Shown here piece by piece: positions 9,001 through 16,600 of a stretch of 32,298 bases of DNA. This DNA is from Cyclobacteriaceae bacterium. Lineage in GTDB: Bacteria > Bacteroidota > Bacteroidia > Cytophagales > Cyclobacteriaceae. The notes beneath the pieces are model-generated. The model saw only the letters and a program-made list of their open reading frames with translations, searched no databases and was not told where the DNA came from. The stretch covers positions 1 to 32,298 of the forward strand of contig JAEUUD010000018.1 in NCBI GenBank assembly GCA_016787625.1. The letters are read 5' to 3'. Both the position numbers and the translations under genes were made by a program. Numbering within the stretch: the first letter of the stretch is position 1; each line of letters begins with the position of its first letter.

Positions 9001-11169
9001 GTTGGCTGATCCGAAAGGAGAACCGGTCGCTGTGGCTGCTGTGACTGTCAGTGAGAACTGCAGGTTATCCGTTACAGGATCCTGGAAACTTACGCGAATT
9101 GAAAATGTTGTGGTGCCATTGTCGGCTGCGGTAACCACTGCACCTGACATGCCGGTAAAGTTGACTGTTTGTCCGGAAACGGCAACTTCGGATGTTCCTG
9201 CTGCCTGGGTAGTTCCCGCAGCATTGAACACCGCAATTCTTCGGATAAGAGACCAATTGGTGCCGAGGTCAAGCGTCAGCGCTGTCATGACCGTCGTGTT
9301 GGTACCGGGGTCATTGATGCCGCCACCATCACGGATATCGAATTGAGCGACAACGCGGCTTGTTGCTGAATTGACAATATCAGAAGCCTCCTGAGAGGTA
9401 TTGTAAGCGATGTTGTTCAAATACGTGAAACCGGTATTGGCAATGATGTCGGAGCCAGCCGATATAAAGAACGTTGAACTGGGTCCGACACCCGTCAATG
9501 CAGGACTGGTCGCTGTGGCAGACAGGGTTAGCCCGGTTCCTCCGGCAGAATGCTGCAATCCGCCAAATGTTGCAAGACCTGAAGAAGCTGACACAGTCAC
9601 CGGAGAGCCGGTGAGTGTTCCTGTTGAAGTAACTGCTACGCTGGATGCATTATCAAGATCACGGTTATCAAGAGCATCAACTGCTTCGATGGTAACGGCA
9701 GGCGACATGTTGACATTGATGAACCCGTTGGATGGCTGCTGTACAAAAAGGAGTTTTGTAGCTGTAACTTCAATCCGGTTGTCGTCAGTTGCAGTTGATG
9801 ACACAGCGCCTCCGGCATTGGCTGCGGCGAAAATGGATCCTGCAGGGTTTGCTGTTGCAGAATTCACCGTAAACGAAAATTGAAGATTGTCAGTAACCGG
9901 ATCAGCAAAACTCACCCTGACTGAAAATGTTGTGGCGGCATTATCACCCGCTGAAAGAGTAAGTCCTGTGAAAGAAACCAATTGGGCGCTTACCGCCTGA
10001 TCATTCAGTGTTCCTGTCAGTTCCGTTGTACCGGCTGCATCATATAGAGCAATTCTTCTGATGACACCGAAATTGGTTCCCAAGTCCAGCGTTAGGGCTG
10101 TCAGTTGTGTTGTCAGCACATCTCCATCACTGGCCGAGGCACCGCCATCCCGGAGATCAAATTTAGTAGCAATGATGCTGGTGGCTGAATTGACGATATC
10201 AGTTGCCTCCTGATGTGTGTCATAGGCGATGTTGGAGGGGTGAGTAAAGCTGCTGGGCGCGATATCGGAGATGAGTGAGCCGGCCGCGACATTGAATGCT
10301 GAACTTGGTCCTACTCCGGTGAGGGAAGGCGTGGTGGCGGTAGCAGACAGTGTTCTGCCGGGCTGCACAACGGTATGGGTAAGGGTGGAGAACGTGGAAA
10401 GTCCTGATGCGGCAACAACGGTAACAGGTGTGCCGGTGAGGGTGCCTGTAGATGTTACTGCGATGGAAGAAGTATTGTCAAGGTCACGATTGTCAAGCGC
10501 GTCAACAGCTTCAATGGTAACTGCCGGTGACATCGTCGTGTTGACGGTCACAGTGGATGGTCCCTGAACAAAAAGGAGTTTAGTGGCTAGGACTTCAATG
10601 CGGTTGTTATCACCTGCGGTTGAGGTTGTTGCACCACCAGCATCACTTGCGGCAAAAGTGGAACCTGTGGCTGTGGCCGCGGTTATTGTAATGGAGAACT
10701 GAAGATTGTCGGTAACTGGATCCTGAAAACTAACACGGACCTGAAAGTTCACTGTGCTATTGTCGTTTGCTACCAGCCCAGTAAGGCCTGAAAATGATAC
10801 CGTTTGACCAGTGACATTCTGTTCGTTGGTTGTACCGGCAATTGGAGCCGAATCGTCACCCTGCCTAAGTTCAATTCTTCTGATGATGGCCCAGTTAGTA
10901 CCAAGATCAAACGTCATTGCCGTGACTGTAGTAGATGCACCACCTGCATCCGGAGCTGATGCACCACCATCACGTACTGTAAAGCCTGCGACTAGTATGG
11001 ACTGCCCATTATTGTTGACGATATTCGTCGACTCTTGATGAGTGTCGTAAGGAATATTGGTAGGGTAGGAATATGCCGCCTGTACAATGATATCGGATTG
11101 CTGCGCCAGCACGGTTCCAACTGATAAAAGTCCGAAGATGGCAACGGCGGTAAAAAATCTATAAAACAT
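1..11169 (-). CDS. Giant secreted repeat protein, C-terminus beyond window
   Basis: One reading frame runs without a stop from the ATG at 11169 to the window edge (3723 codons); I read every in-frame triplet and found no stop. The first 22 residues form a Sec signal peptide (hydrophobic core AVAIFGLL, then GTVLA before QQ). Residues about 38-2743 are ten tandem units of 269-277 residues. Residues about 2744-3440 are two diverged copies, and from about residue 3544 there is an SbsA-type Ig-like domain. Each unit has an N-terminal half (NIxYDxHQEAxDIV, RDGG, LDLGTNF, RRIALYDAAGT, VRVSFxDPVTDN) and an Ig-like half (NNRIEVTATKLLFVQ, SPAVTIEAVDALDNRDLDN, TSTGTLTG). It is the last gene of the minus-strand block, 59 bases after the lipoprotein gene. 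Surface adhesin or matrix protein is an inference. A type IX secretion C-terminal domain would be expected beyond position 1 but cannot be seen. Confidence 0.93.
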   Translation of the reverse strand, partial: MFYRFFTAVAIFGLLSVGTVLAQQSDIIVQAAYSYPTNIPYDTHQESTNIVNNNGQSILVAGFTVRDGGASAPDAGGASTTVTAMTFDLGTNWAIIRRIELRQGDDSAPIAGTTNEQNVTGQTVSFSGLTGLVANDNSTVNFQVRVSFQDPVTDNLQFSITITAATATGSTFAASDAGGATTSTAGDNNRIEVLATKLLFVQGPSTVTVNTTMSPAVTIEAVDALDNRDLDNTSSIAVTSTGTLTGTPVTVVAASGLSTFSTLTHTVVQPGRTLSATATTPSLTGVGPSSAFNVAAGSLISDIAPSSFTHPSNIAYDTHQEATDIVNSATSIIATKFDLRDGGASASDGDVLTTQLTALTLDLGTNFGVIRRIALYDAAGTTELTGTLNDQAVSAQLVSFTGLTLSAGDNAATTFSVRVSFADPVTDNLQFSFTVNSATANPAGSIFAAANAGGAVSSTATDDNRIEVTATKLLFVQQPSNGFINVNMSPAVTIEAVDALDNRDLDNASSVAVTSTGTLTGSPVTVSASSGLATFGGLQHSAGGTGLTLSATATSPALTGVGPSSTFFISAGSDIIANTGFTYLNNIAYNTSQEASDIVNSATSRVVAQFDIRDGGGINDPGTNTTVMTALTLDLGTNWSLIRRIAVFNAAGTTQAAGTSEVAVSGQTVNFTGMSGAVVTAADNGTTTFSIRVSFQDPVTDNLQFSLTVTAATATGSPFGSANAGGATTSTAGDNNRIEVTATRLLFAQGPSNVEANAAMSPDVTIEAVDALDNRDLDNGSTIAVTSTGTLTGTPVTLAATSGLATFSTLTHTVAQTGRTLSATATSPALTAVGPSPTFNVTGTSDIIANTGFTYTSNIPYDNYQEATDIVNSGTSLVVAQFDLRDGSGAADADALPTILTGLTLNLGANFGVIRRIALFDAAGTTQLTGTSEVVGGATAVFSGLSLSAPDGGTTSFTVRASFADPITDNLQFSLTVTGATSQAANSQFTLPTAGGAVTSTTGDINRIEVTATKLLFVQQPSNAFINVNMSPAVTIEAVDALDNRDLDNTSSVAVTSTGTLTGTPVTVSAASGLASFGGLQHSAAGTGLTLSATATSPALTGVGPSSTFFISAGSDIIVNSGFTIPTNIPYASHQAADIVNSGTSIVVARFDVRDGGGVNDPGGSATTVTNITLDMGPNFAMFRRIALFNAAGTTQLGGTSEVAGGTQFPAFSGALGLAATDDGTVSFSVRVSFLTTVTDNTQFSVGINAATATGSTFAAANAGGAVTSTAGDNNRIEVTATKLLFVQQPPATVFQGSAMTPAVTIESVDANDNRDLDNTSNITLTSTGTPNSQGSVAAVAGLATFPAVSHSALATGRTLSGDDGGPLTATGNSSTFDVVAPGSDIIVNAAFTYPTNIPYDQHQAPANIVNSATSLVVAKFDIRDGSGTTDGDALATTMTNLTLDLGPNFALIRRIALYDGTGTTELTGTNEQAVSSQTVAFSGLSIAAPDNGTITFSVRVSFQDPVTDNLQFSFTVTSATATGSVFSSASAGSATTSVTGDNNRIEVTATKLLFATEPTDAYINTAMALTTVEAVDALDNRDLDNGSSVSITSSGTLTGSPVSATASSGLASFSTLAHSVAGSGLTLSATATGPALTASPSSAPFDIFPPSNASNIIANTGFAYPSNIPYDTHQEASNIINSGTSLVVAKFDVQDGGGAADGDPFPTVMTNLSLDLGPNFAYIRRIALYDAAGTTELTGTNEQAVSSQIVSFSGLNISAADNGSTTFSVRVSFNDPVIDNQQISFTVSNTATQTINSAFTTATAGGAVSSTALDNNRIEVTATKLLFVQGPTSTFANLNMSPAVTVEAVDALDNRDLDNTSTVSITSTGTLTGAPVNSGAVNGLASFSTLVHTVAGAGLTLTATSTGPVLTTTGASTTFGISDGSDIAVNTGFVYPSNIAYDNFQESINITSGPSSLVAAQFILRDGGVAPVDPDALPTVLTNLTLDLGPNFSLIRRISLFDGAGTTELTTIGINEQTVGGQLVSFSGLSLAAGDDSSIPFSVRVSFNAPVTDNLQFSFTVTSATASGIGSAFANASAGGASTSTAGDNNRVEVTATRLQFLQGPSNTFINVSMSPAVTVESVDILGSRDLDNASSISMTSTGTLTGSPVVVAAINGLATFSTLAHSVSQLGRTLSATASGPVLVGTGASSTFTVLPPSSVSNIIANTSFIYNSNIAYNNFQEATDIVNSGTSLNVARFDVQDGGGAADPDNFPTVLTNLTLDLGTNFGLIRRIALFDAAGTTQLTGVAEQAVAAQLVAFSGLTLTAPDNGNISFTVRVSFQDPVTDNQQFSITVNSATAQAINSTFQFPNAGGAVSSTTLDINRIEVTATKLLFVQGPTNAFINVAMTPSVTVEATDPLDNRDLDNASSISITSTGTLTGSPVVVGAINGLATFPGLSHSVAQAGRTISATSTLPVLTTTGPSSTFSILAPIATSNIIVNAGFTIPTNIPYHSHQEASDIVNSGTSIEVARFDIQDGGGSPDADAFPTVLTNLTLDLGTNFGLIRRIALFDAAGTTQLTGVSEQAVSTQLVSFSGLNVSAPDNGSISFTVRVSFNASVTDNLQFSIAINNTATVATNSAFAAANAGGAVTPTTGDNNRIEVTATLLFFTQDLTSPLLPVKNINLQQLVPVARAQDALSNVDVDYVSAATINTALTVSPSIFITPVSGVFTFNTAFQYLQTGNGTITLTAPGLTSVISNPVVVQPGVATTITGPAGAPATISSLATTLGGNVAVFSFNVNDDPGGTPGPQNDGLPTLISQIVINENTANDNIADWSQVLADAVSGGAVLTDGTNTMFASAIGTNSITFGGIPNGSNTQLGWIDDNASKTYTLRIFLRSNMSPALKATIDGRRFEFQISQISTSSNITLAANSTAILLTPLQTVTSGTNNQVSVLATALNFTSPTVPTFASLNTDYSGVALEAIDANGNRDLGYNGVVREVSNFTTGSAGMLNQPVVNTDAFAAGLLGFASNFRFVSGANGNNVALTVKSGTGPGVVCGVNNIICGTSPTITIQSANESRVKGDPAYTFSPNIGYINYQATGTTPGIAPADILSGTGSYEIGRILLSDGDADFISNDFDASATTMTSITLRIANAVDASTLGHIRNIALYNSGFAGATEIAELVVTPGDVTAGQITFSGLNIVAPDDGTTIVSVRVSFNNTAATIIDKTLLRMSVVGATAGAGSQFRTGSGELAGVPLPGLQAPLGVNLANVVATTLDFTTQPADFAGVNESVAAGVVQARDANAIVDTDFNGITAFVSSQTPNPASVNGTFTFVAGELDMGGLIQYGSVGNGTLNVTAAGLNSPTVGPNACEHVDVISVTGTRFDGGLGGVPAGAGNSSTLQAGTQGQAIFGIRFQSAYNITSPTSEPRMTSFTIDFSVPFGTTFLNPRIIESLSGTYDPLAQDIVTAGIAAPLTIGTTTITASFITPRDFNLSPVNGYTYFLVADVSSLVNGSTPPIQISVVDNGSGTATQSNIVVANQGPLVVGSQTATVQSDTYNFASIQPPTLVSSYPYLGQDNVDATQSIIELTFTVPVFTLDGVIKLTEDINGTPGPSATLAATDPASIYDLVGTDIPAKPIRFNIPGGFLQPGKRYYITIEPGSFNGIPPTPGTTNKGIMDVNKNVFAGITYSGTLYFRTSDNLAPKLLGGSTIGYAGVNATAGDPSITNLTSHGATLNATFNKT
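100..540 (-). other. SbsA-type Ig-like (Big_5-like) domain in the giant protein
   Basis: The segment starting at residue about 3544 reads PTLVSSYPYLGQDNV, then IIELTFTVPV, and later RYYITIEPGSFNG. This is the pattern of bacterial SbsA-type Ig-like domains (P.v.s..P.....v, i.ltFs.pv, Y.v.i..g.f). Such domains commonly sit near the distal or C-terminal parts of Bacteroidota surface proteins. Assignment is by motif reading only. Confidence 0.6.
850..2940 (-). repeat. Two diverged copies of the ~270-residue unit
   Basis: After the tenth clear unit the same pattern continues in weakened form. The segment around 2150-2900 has VFSFNVNDDPGG, then NQVSVLATALNFTSP and VALEAIDANGNRDLGYN, matching the two halves of a unit. 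The segment around 1140-2000 has ILLSDGDAD, GHIRNIALYNSG, ITFSGLNIVAPDDGTT, VSVRVSFNN and VVATTLDFTTQPADF. Boundaries are approximate because the motifs are degenerate. These copies look older than the ten regular ones. Confidence 0.6.
2941..11058 (-). repeat. Ten tandem ~0.82-kb coding repeats
   Basis: Counting from the Asn codon of the NI(P/A)Y motif, units begin at 11058, 10233, 9414, 8598, 7788, 6981, 6168, 5355, 4524 and 3702. Spacings are 825, 819, 816, 810, 807, 813, 813, 831 and 822 bases. A second anchor, the NNRIEV motif, gives the same register (codons at 10603, 9778, 8962, 8152, 7345, 6538, 5719, 4897, 4075 and 3253). All length differences are multiples of three. Units 2 and 4 are almost identical over their Ig-like halves, and units 1 and 3 resemble each other more than their direct neighbours. 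Confidence 0.93.
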
Positions 11170-11228
11170 ATCGGTAAAGTTTTATTTCAAATGGGCAGGT
11201 TAAAACGTATGTTAATTCGAACTACTTA

Positions 11229-12506
11229 CTAGTCAATCTTTCCGTACTGATTGGTCTTGAACAGTGTGAGGATCTTCAATGATCCCTGGGTGGTTGTACC
11301 AAGGGCGATGAAACTTCCATCCTTAAGCGGTCTGATAGCGATACCTTCATCTTTAAATCTGCTTCCGAAGGAACTTGACCATTCTCTTTTACCGAACGGG
11401 TCGATCTTGATCAAGTAGAATTCTGTATCTCCACGTCCTTTAATGGCTGAAGAATTGATGGATGACAGCAATATCAGACCACCATCAAGCGTGACGGAGA
11501 TTGAACTTCCTGCATCGATCTGGTTGTCTTCGTTTTCAGTTGTTAGAGGGTCATCAAAGGGGAAACTTGCAAATGTTCTCAGTTCACCTTTTTCATCAAA
11601 GAACGACTGCCTGTTGCCCTCACTGTCTGTTCTGAAGACCATGACATCGGTGTCTGTTGCTAGGCTGCCATCAGGTTTTTGATTGGTGGCGCCAACAATG
11701 GCATATCCCGTTCCGTATTTGCAGAAGTCAAAACCTGCGATGCTGTATCCCGGTTCGCCGATCAGATAATCCCAATCGCTGGTAGGGCTGTCGGGGAGGA
11801 TGCGTAGAAGGCGCACACCGGTGAGACCCGCCAACGTATTCTTGCCCGAGATCAGCACCTTGCCGTTATCTGTGAGCAGCCTGCTGGCCAGCGTTGTTTC
11901 GCCGGCAGAGTGTTGTCTCTTGGAGATTGTCGCAAAAGTGTTTTTATCGATCACGGTCAGGTTCATCTTATCTGCCCCCACAGTGCTGAGGGTTACAATG
12001 TTCCCGCTTGCCTCTATGGCTACTGCCTTACCGTCTTCTGCTACGCCGTCTGTGAAAGCAACATCTGTTGAATCCAACGGGACCCCATTTTCATCTATAG
12101 ACAGTACATACGTTCTGCTGATGCCAGCAAAGGCGCCGGTACTTTTTATAATGTTACCGACTATAATGTAACCCCCGTCGGGATTGGCGATGATGGCCGA
12201 GGCCGTGTAATCCCTGTCTGGAATACCAAAACCGGGGTAAAGCCTCTGCCAGAGCGGATTCCCGCGTTCATCGGTCTTGATGACCTTGATCTTTGTTTTT
12301 GGGATATCGGCCTCCGCCTTCTGGATGCGGGTTGTTGCCAGTACAGCAAAGCCACCGTCGTTCGATAGTTCAAGGCCCTTTGCCTCGTCGTTGTTACCGC
12401 CATTGAAGTACCGGATAAACGACTTTGAGGACCCGGGATCCACACTTGTTTCACTCAAGCAAGAAATGAGAAGTATGGACAGGAATATAGATGATAGCTT
12501 TCTCAT
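11229..12506 (-). CDS. Predicted lipoprotein with beta-propeller-like repeats
   Basis: The 425-residue product begins with a lipoprotein signal: a short basic and hydrophobic stretch ending in the lipobox LISC with Cys16, so it is probably membrane-anchored. The mature part has repeated blades built on the pattern GGFAVLATT, GGYIIVGN, KVLISGKN, GYAIVGAT, GGLILLSS and SFIALGTT, each followed by aspartate- and glycine-rich turns such as DERGNPLW and DPFGKREW. This resembles the delta-60/SBBP-like propeller repeats of Bacteroidota lipoproteins. The start codon lies 1 base after the stop of the beta-barrel gene, so the two are almost certainly co-transcribed. No enzymatic motif was recognised. 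A role as a periplasmic or surface partner of the barrel or of the giant protein is inference. Confidence 0.8.
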   Translation of the reverse strand: MRKLSSIFLSILLISCLSETSVDPGSSKSFIRYFNGGNNDEAKGLELSNDGGFAVLATTRIQKAEADIPKTKIKVIKTDERGNPLWQRLYPGFGIPDRDYTASAIIANPDGGYIIVGNIIKSTGAFAGISRTYVLSIDENGVPLDSTDVAFTDGVAEDGKAVAIEASGNIVTLSTVGADKMNLTVIDKNTFATISKRQHSAGETTLASRLLTDNGKVLISGKNTLAGLTGVRLLRILPDSPTSDWDYLIGEPGYSIAGFDFCKYGTGYAIVGATNQKPDGSLATDTDVMVFRTDSEGNRQSFFDEKGELRTFASFPFDDPLTTENEDNQIDAGSSISVTLDGGLILLSSINSSAIKGRGDTEFYLIKIDPFGKREWSSSFGSRFKDEGIAIRPLKDGSFIALGTTTQGSLKILTLFKTNQYGKID

Positions 12507-12507
12507 A

Positions 12508-13578
12508 CTACTTGATCAGTTTCATAGGTTTGAAGAAAGGATAGATGATACCGATGTTCACCATCATGTTGTTGAACCGGTAGTCATTGTATCGACCCTG
12601 ATAGTCGAAGGCAATTTCCTCGTTCGTTCTGGAGGCAGCATTGACCACGGTAGTGAAACCCATTTGGTAGCGGGCTTCGGCCGTCAGATAGACTTCACCA
12701 AATTTGACTTTGGCACCCGCAACAAGGGTCGCTGAAAACAGGAGCTTATTATATGATTCGGAGTCATCAACGGTACTTCCGGTAACCGTGAATCCGTTTC
12801 CGAGAAGGGTGGTTGCCTGGTTGGAGGATCCCAGGAGGTAACTGATGCCAGGTCCCCCGCCCAAATAGGTTTGGAGGTTGATTGAATTCTTGAATTTGTA
12901 CTGGCCGATCACGTTCAAGTCAAGGTAGTTTTGTGTGAATACAAACTCCTGGTCACTGATGGGCATGGTTGGATCCTCGTCCGCCGTGGCCAATTGATCA
13001 TTTACATACGTGTAACCTCGGCTGACGTAACCGATTTCTGTAGCAAGTACGATGGGTAGTTTGCGGGTCAGGTCCTTCTCAAAAACCCCATAAATCTGGA
13101 AACTGGGGCTGAGGGTGTATTTTCCCTGTCCGGCACCCGCACTTCCTACATTATAATAGCCAGTGACGATGGGCTGGGTCATGTTTAACCCAAACTTCAA
13201 TCCGACGCGAAAAAGGGGATCGTGTCTGAATTTGTTGTACAGGGCTATAAATTCTGCAGGGTCAACTTCCTGATTAGGAACATAAAAGTGATCCGTGTTG
13301 AGGAGTTGGAGCATCATTTCATCGGCCTTTTCTGGCTCTTCCAGGTAGATATAAGCCAAAGTGAGTCGATAATAAGCCTCTCTTTTTTCCTCTTTGGTGA
13401 AGCTCTGGGCACCTGTTCCCCGAAGACACCCCTCAGCCAGGTTGGGGAGTTCATGCAATCGTCCCTGCTCGTAGGTGGTCCGCATCAAGCGAATCACCTG
13501 TGTGCAATTGCTTGCTTGTGAAAATGCAGGCGCAATCCCCACGACCCAGCATGCCACCACTAAATAAAGTCTCTTCAT
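12508..13578 (-). CDS. Outer-membrane beta-barrel protein with helical N-terminal domain
   Basis: The 356-residue product has a signal peptide (residues 1 to about 20, ending AFSQA). Residues about 21-115 are helical and TPR-like (REAYYRLTLAYIYLEEPEKADEMMLQLL), including the phrase VDPAEFIALYNKF, a pattern I associate with periplasmic helical domains in Bacteroidota. From about residue 120 the sequence becomes alternating amphipathic strands (FRVGLKFGLNMTQP, LYLTAEARYQMGF-like patterns) and ends in a strand-like tail, as in the PorT/OMP_b-brl_2 type of small barrels. It lies 24 bases after the nSTAND gene and 1 base before the lipoprotein gene. The likely role is an outer-membrane component of the same module; the substrate is unknown. 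Confidence 0.78.
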   Translation of the reverse strand: MKRLYLVVACWVVGIAPAFSQASNCTQVIRLMRTTYEQGRLHELPNLAEGCLRGTGAQSFTKEEKREAYYRLTLAYIYLEEPEKADEMMLQLLNTDHFYVPNQEVDPAEFIALYNKFRHDPLFRVGLKFGLNMTQPIVTGYYNVGSAGAGQGKYTLSPSFQIYGVFEKDLTRKLPIVLATEIGYVSRGYTYVNDQLATADEDPTMPISDQEFVFTQNYLDLNVIGQYKFKNSINLQTYLGGGPGISYLLGSSNQATTLLGNGFTVTGSTVDDSESYNKLLFSATLVAGAKVKFGEVYLTAEARYQMGFTTVVNAASRTNEEIAFDYQGRYNDYRFNNMMVNIGIIYPFFKPMKLIK

Positions 13579-13602
13579 GTTCCGAAGTCTATTAGCCCAG
13601 TC

Positions 13603-16600
13603 TTACTTCTTATTGTTAGCCGGATAATTATCACATGTACTTTCATATCTCAATCCTGTCGCGAAGTTGTCCCACTCGTCCTGCGTCATGTTGCGGTCAA
13701 TGTAGGTACAAAGCGAATTGGCCATCGTCGAAACCTTAGTCGGCCATACGTGGATTGTTTCCTTGGCATTCTTTGTATTGCTGTGGATACCCACCATCAA
13801 CTGTTCATCATCCGGTGAGAATGCTGCACTCCAGATCCAGTCACCAAGGTTGGTATCTGTCAATACAATAGGGTTCTCATTGAGTTTAGTCCAGTTCCAC
13901 AACCTCACTTTACCATCACGGCTGGTGGTGGCAAGGAAAGTACCCGCATTGTTGAAGACAATCTGCTCAATGTGAGAGATATGACCAGTCAGATTTACGG
14001 AAGGAAGGTTACTGTCTTCAACAAACACCTTGACCTGACCAGTATTGTCGCCAACAATAATCCTGCGGCTGTTGTCCATCGCAAATGCTACTGTTGTTAG
14101 CGGAGCAGCATTCTTAAAGGCGACTTTCTCAGCGTAATTGTTCGCGAGGTCCCAAATGTACAGGGAGCCAGAGTTGCTGGTGCCGGCCATTTTCTTGCCG
14201 TCAGGACTCAGGGCAAACATGGTGATCTTTTCCTTTGGTTTGATCACCTCACGTACGGTGTTGAAATCTGTAAACTTGATGCTGAATCCAGCTTGATCCC
14301 GGACGTAAACGCCGTTTTCTGTCTTGGAATACTCAACGTTTTCCACCGATGTGAAACCAAAGATCTTTTTCGGTGCTGAACCGATGTTTCTCAGATCATA
14401 CAACTCGATGAAGTTATTGGTGATGTCGCCTGATGTAGCTCCACCAGCAACCAGTGAATTGCCGTCAGCACTCACATCAATGGTATAGACTTGAAAGTCT
14501 GTGCGACCACCCATAATTGAGTCATGTTTCCAGGTTGCGCCATCCGGTTTCCAACGCAAAATCCGTCCATCACTGCCGCCAGAGTAAATCTCTTTAGTCT
14601 GCACCCTGGTAACCAGCGAGCGTGCCGCACCTTTCTCGTGTCCTTCAAGGCTTCGTGTAAGGGGGTCATTCCACTGCTTATGGTCAAGGGCATGGTAGAG
14701 GCCATTGAAGATATCGTCGTCAAAAGCATTGCCGGCATTAGCCGTGTTGAACTTGTATGCCTGTTGAGCAACTAATGATTGTACAACAGGGTCATTGTCA
14801 AGTTCCTTCGACTTAATGGCCATCGCTTTGGCTTGTGCCAGATACCGTTGTCTGTTGGCCTCCTTCGTTGCATCTTCTGCAATGCGTCGCTGCTGTTCAG
14901 CTTCCTTACGGCGCTCTACAGCGATGGCCTCCTGTGCTTTAGCATTGGCTTCAGCTTTTTCAGCACGTATCCGTGCTTGCTGTGCTTCTTTTTCGCGCGT
15001 TTCAGCAAGTGCCTGGGCTGCCCGTGCCGCCTCTTCAGACTTCTTGGCGGCAGCTTCGGCTTCTTTCGCCAACGCTTCCTGCCTTCTTGCTTCTTCAGCG
15101 TTCTTGACAGCTTCCGCACGAGCGACTTCGGCCAACTCACGTTGCTGAATGGCTTCCTCCGCACTCTTGGTAGCCTTCACCTGTTGAACGAAGGCGTAGA
15201 CGAGGGCGATGAGGGCGATGATCGCAAGCACACCAAACACCGTTGCGGTTGTTCTGGCGCGCTGCAGGCGTCGCTTTTGTTCAAGTTCCTTAATCCGTTG
15301 TTCGGTGTCCCATTCTTTCTTGGAGTACTCCAGGAAGATCATGGTCCGCTCGAACGCAGGGTTGTATCGTTGACCCCAAACGAGTGTAGGACGGTGCTTT
15401 GCCTGCCAGTTCAACGCAAGCTGCAAATCCGGTGGTCTCCAGAGGCCAGCCTTGCCCACCTGATACTGTGTGGCCGCCTCGGCAAGACGTAAGTACATCT
15501 GCACGGCATCGGCCTCATCATCTACCCAGTTTTTGAGGCGTACCCAGATACGCATCAAACTTTCGTGGGAAATATCCACCATGGATTTAGGTCCGAGAGG
15601 AACACCATGAGCCGGTGTTACGAGAGAACGGCCTGGCTCACGGAATTTATCAATGACGGCGCCTACATCACCTTCTGAGACGCCTGCGATGGCAGCGATT
15701 TCGTTCAGTCGGGTAGGACGGCGTATACCAAAGTTTTCACCGCGTTTTTCGGTGATCGCCTTGAACATGATTTCAGCAATACGCTGCTGTTCTTCATCCA
15801 ATTCATCGTAGGCTTCATTGGCGTGGAGGGAGAGAGCCTCCTTCATGGTACCGATGGCCTCGTAATGCTTGAGATCTACAGGTTCATCATCGTAATCTTT
15901 AAACCTTGCCCAATAGCTCCAGGTACGCATAAGGGCGTGCTGAAGGATAGGCAGCTGGTCCGGGTTGTCACCCAGGTCATTCAGCAATTGCTGGGTAAGG
16001 CGAGGAGCAATCTTGGCACCACCTACTGCAACAGGTCCTTCAATGGCCCGGCGCTTTTGATCGCGGGTCATTTGCGGGATGAGGTAGTGACTGTCGTTGA
16101 TTTTTCTTGTTAGTTCAGGGAACTGTGCACAATCGCCTATGAAGTCCGAACGCATGGTGATGGCCACATAAATCGGAGAGTCCTCGTAGTTGACGGCCTC
16201 CATCAACATGTTGACAAACCCCAGGGTCTCATTCACAGAGTTAGGGTCCGTGCTGTCTTTGAAGCGGAACAATTCCTCAAACTGGTCAACGAGGATGAGG
16301 TAGTTGATGTCTTCAGACCGCCGTGACTGTTGAATAGCTTCAACCAAACCAAGAGAGCTGCTTCGAAGCAGGGTCGATACGATCGTTCGCTTGATTTTCT
16401 TGTCTTCGGTGTCGGCTTCTTTATATTCCTTGCTTGCTCCAAGGAGTGATTCCGCAAGGTTATCGATCGGGTTGGCACCCGGACGTGTTACAATCACTTC
16501 CCAGTTGGGACTTGTATCGGTTAGGAAGCCACCATAGAGGATGGGCAACACGCCGCAATAGATAAACGATGATTTACCGCTTCCCGAAGGACCGATAACG

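Noticed and set aside
998..11038. Many plus-strand ORFs of 60-225 codons, e.g. 1196-1723, 4688-5365, 7013-7549, 9410-9883
   Set aside because: They are antisense shadows of the continuous minus-strand frame. They recur at the ~0.82-kb spacing because the gene repeats, and they show no protein-like domains.
2941..11058. Regular spacing that might suggest a CRISPR array or mobile repeats
   Set aside because: The period is ~820 bases, always a multiple of three, and the repeats lie in a single open frame with protein-level conservation, so they are coding domain repeats.
14779..15492. 237-codon plus-strand ORF rich in Leu, Phe and Cys
   Set aside because: It lies opposite the Ala/Glu coiled-coil region of the nSTAND gene, whose codon pattern opens the other strand; there is no family resemblance.
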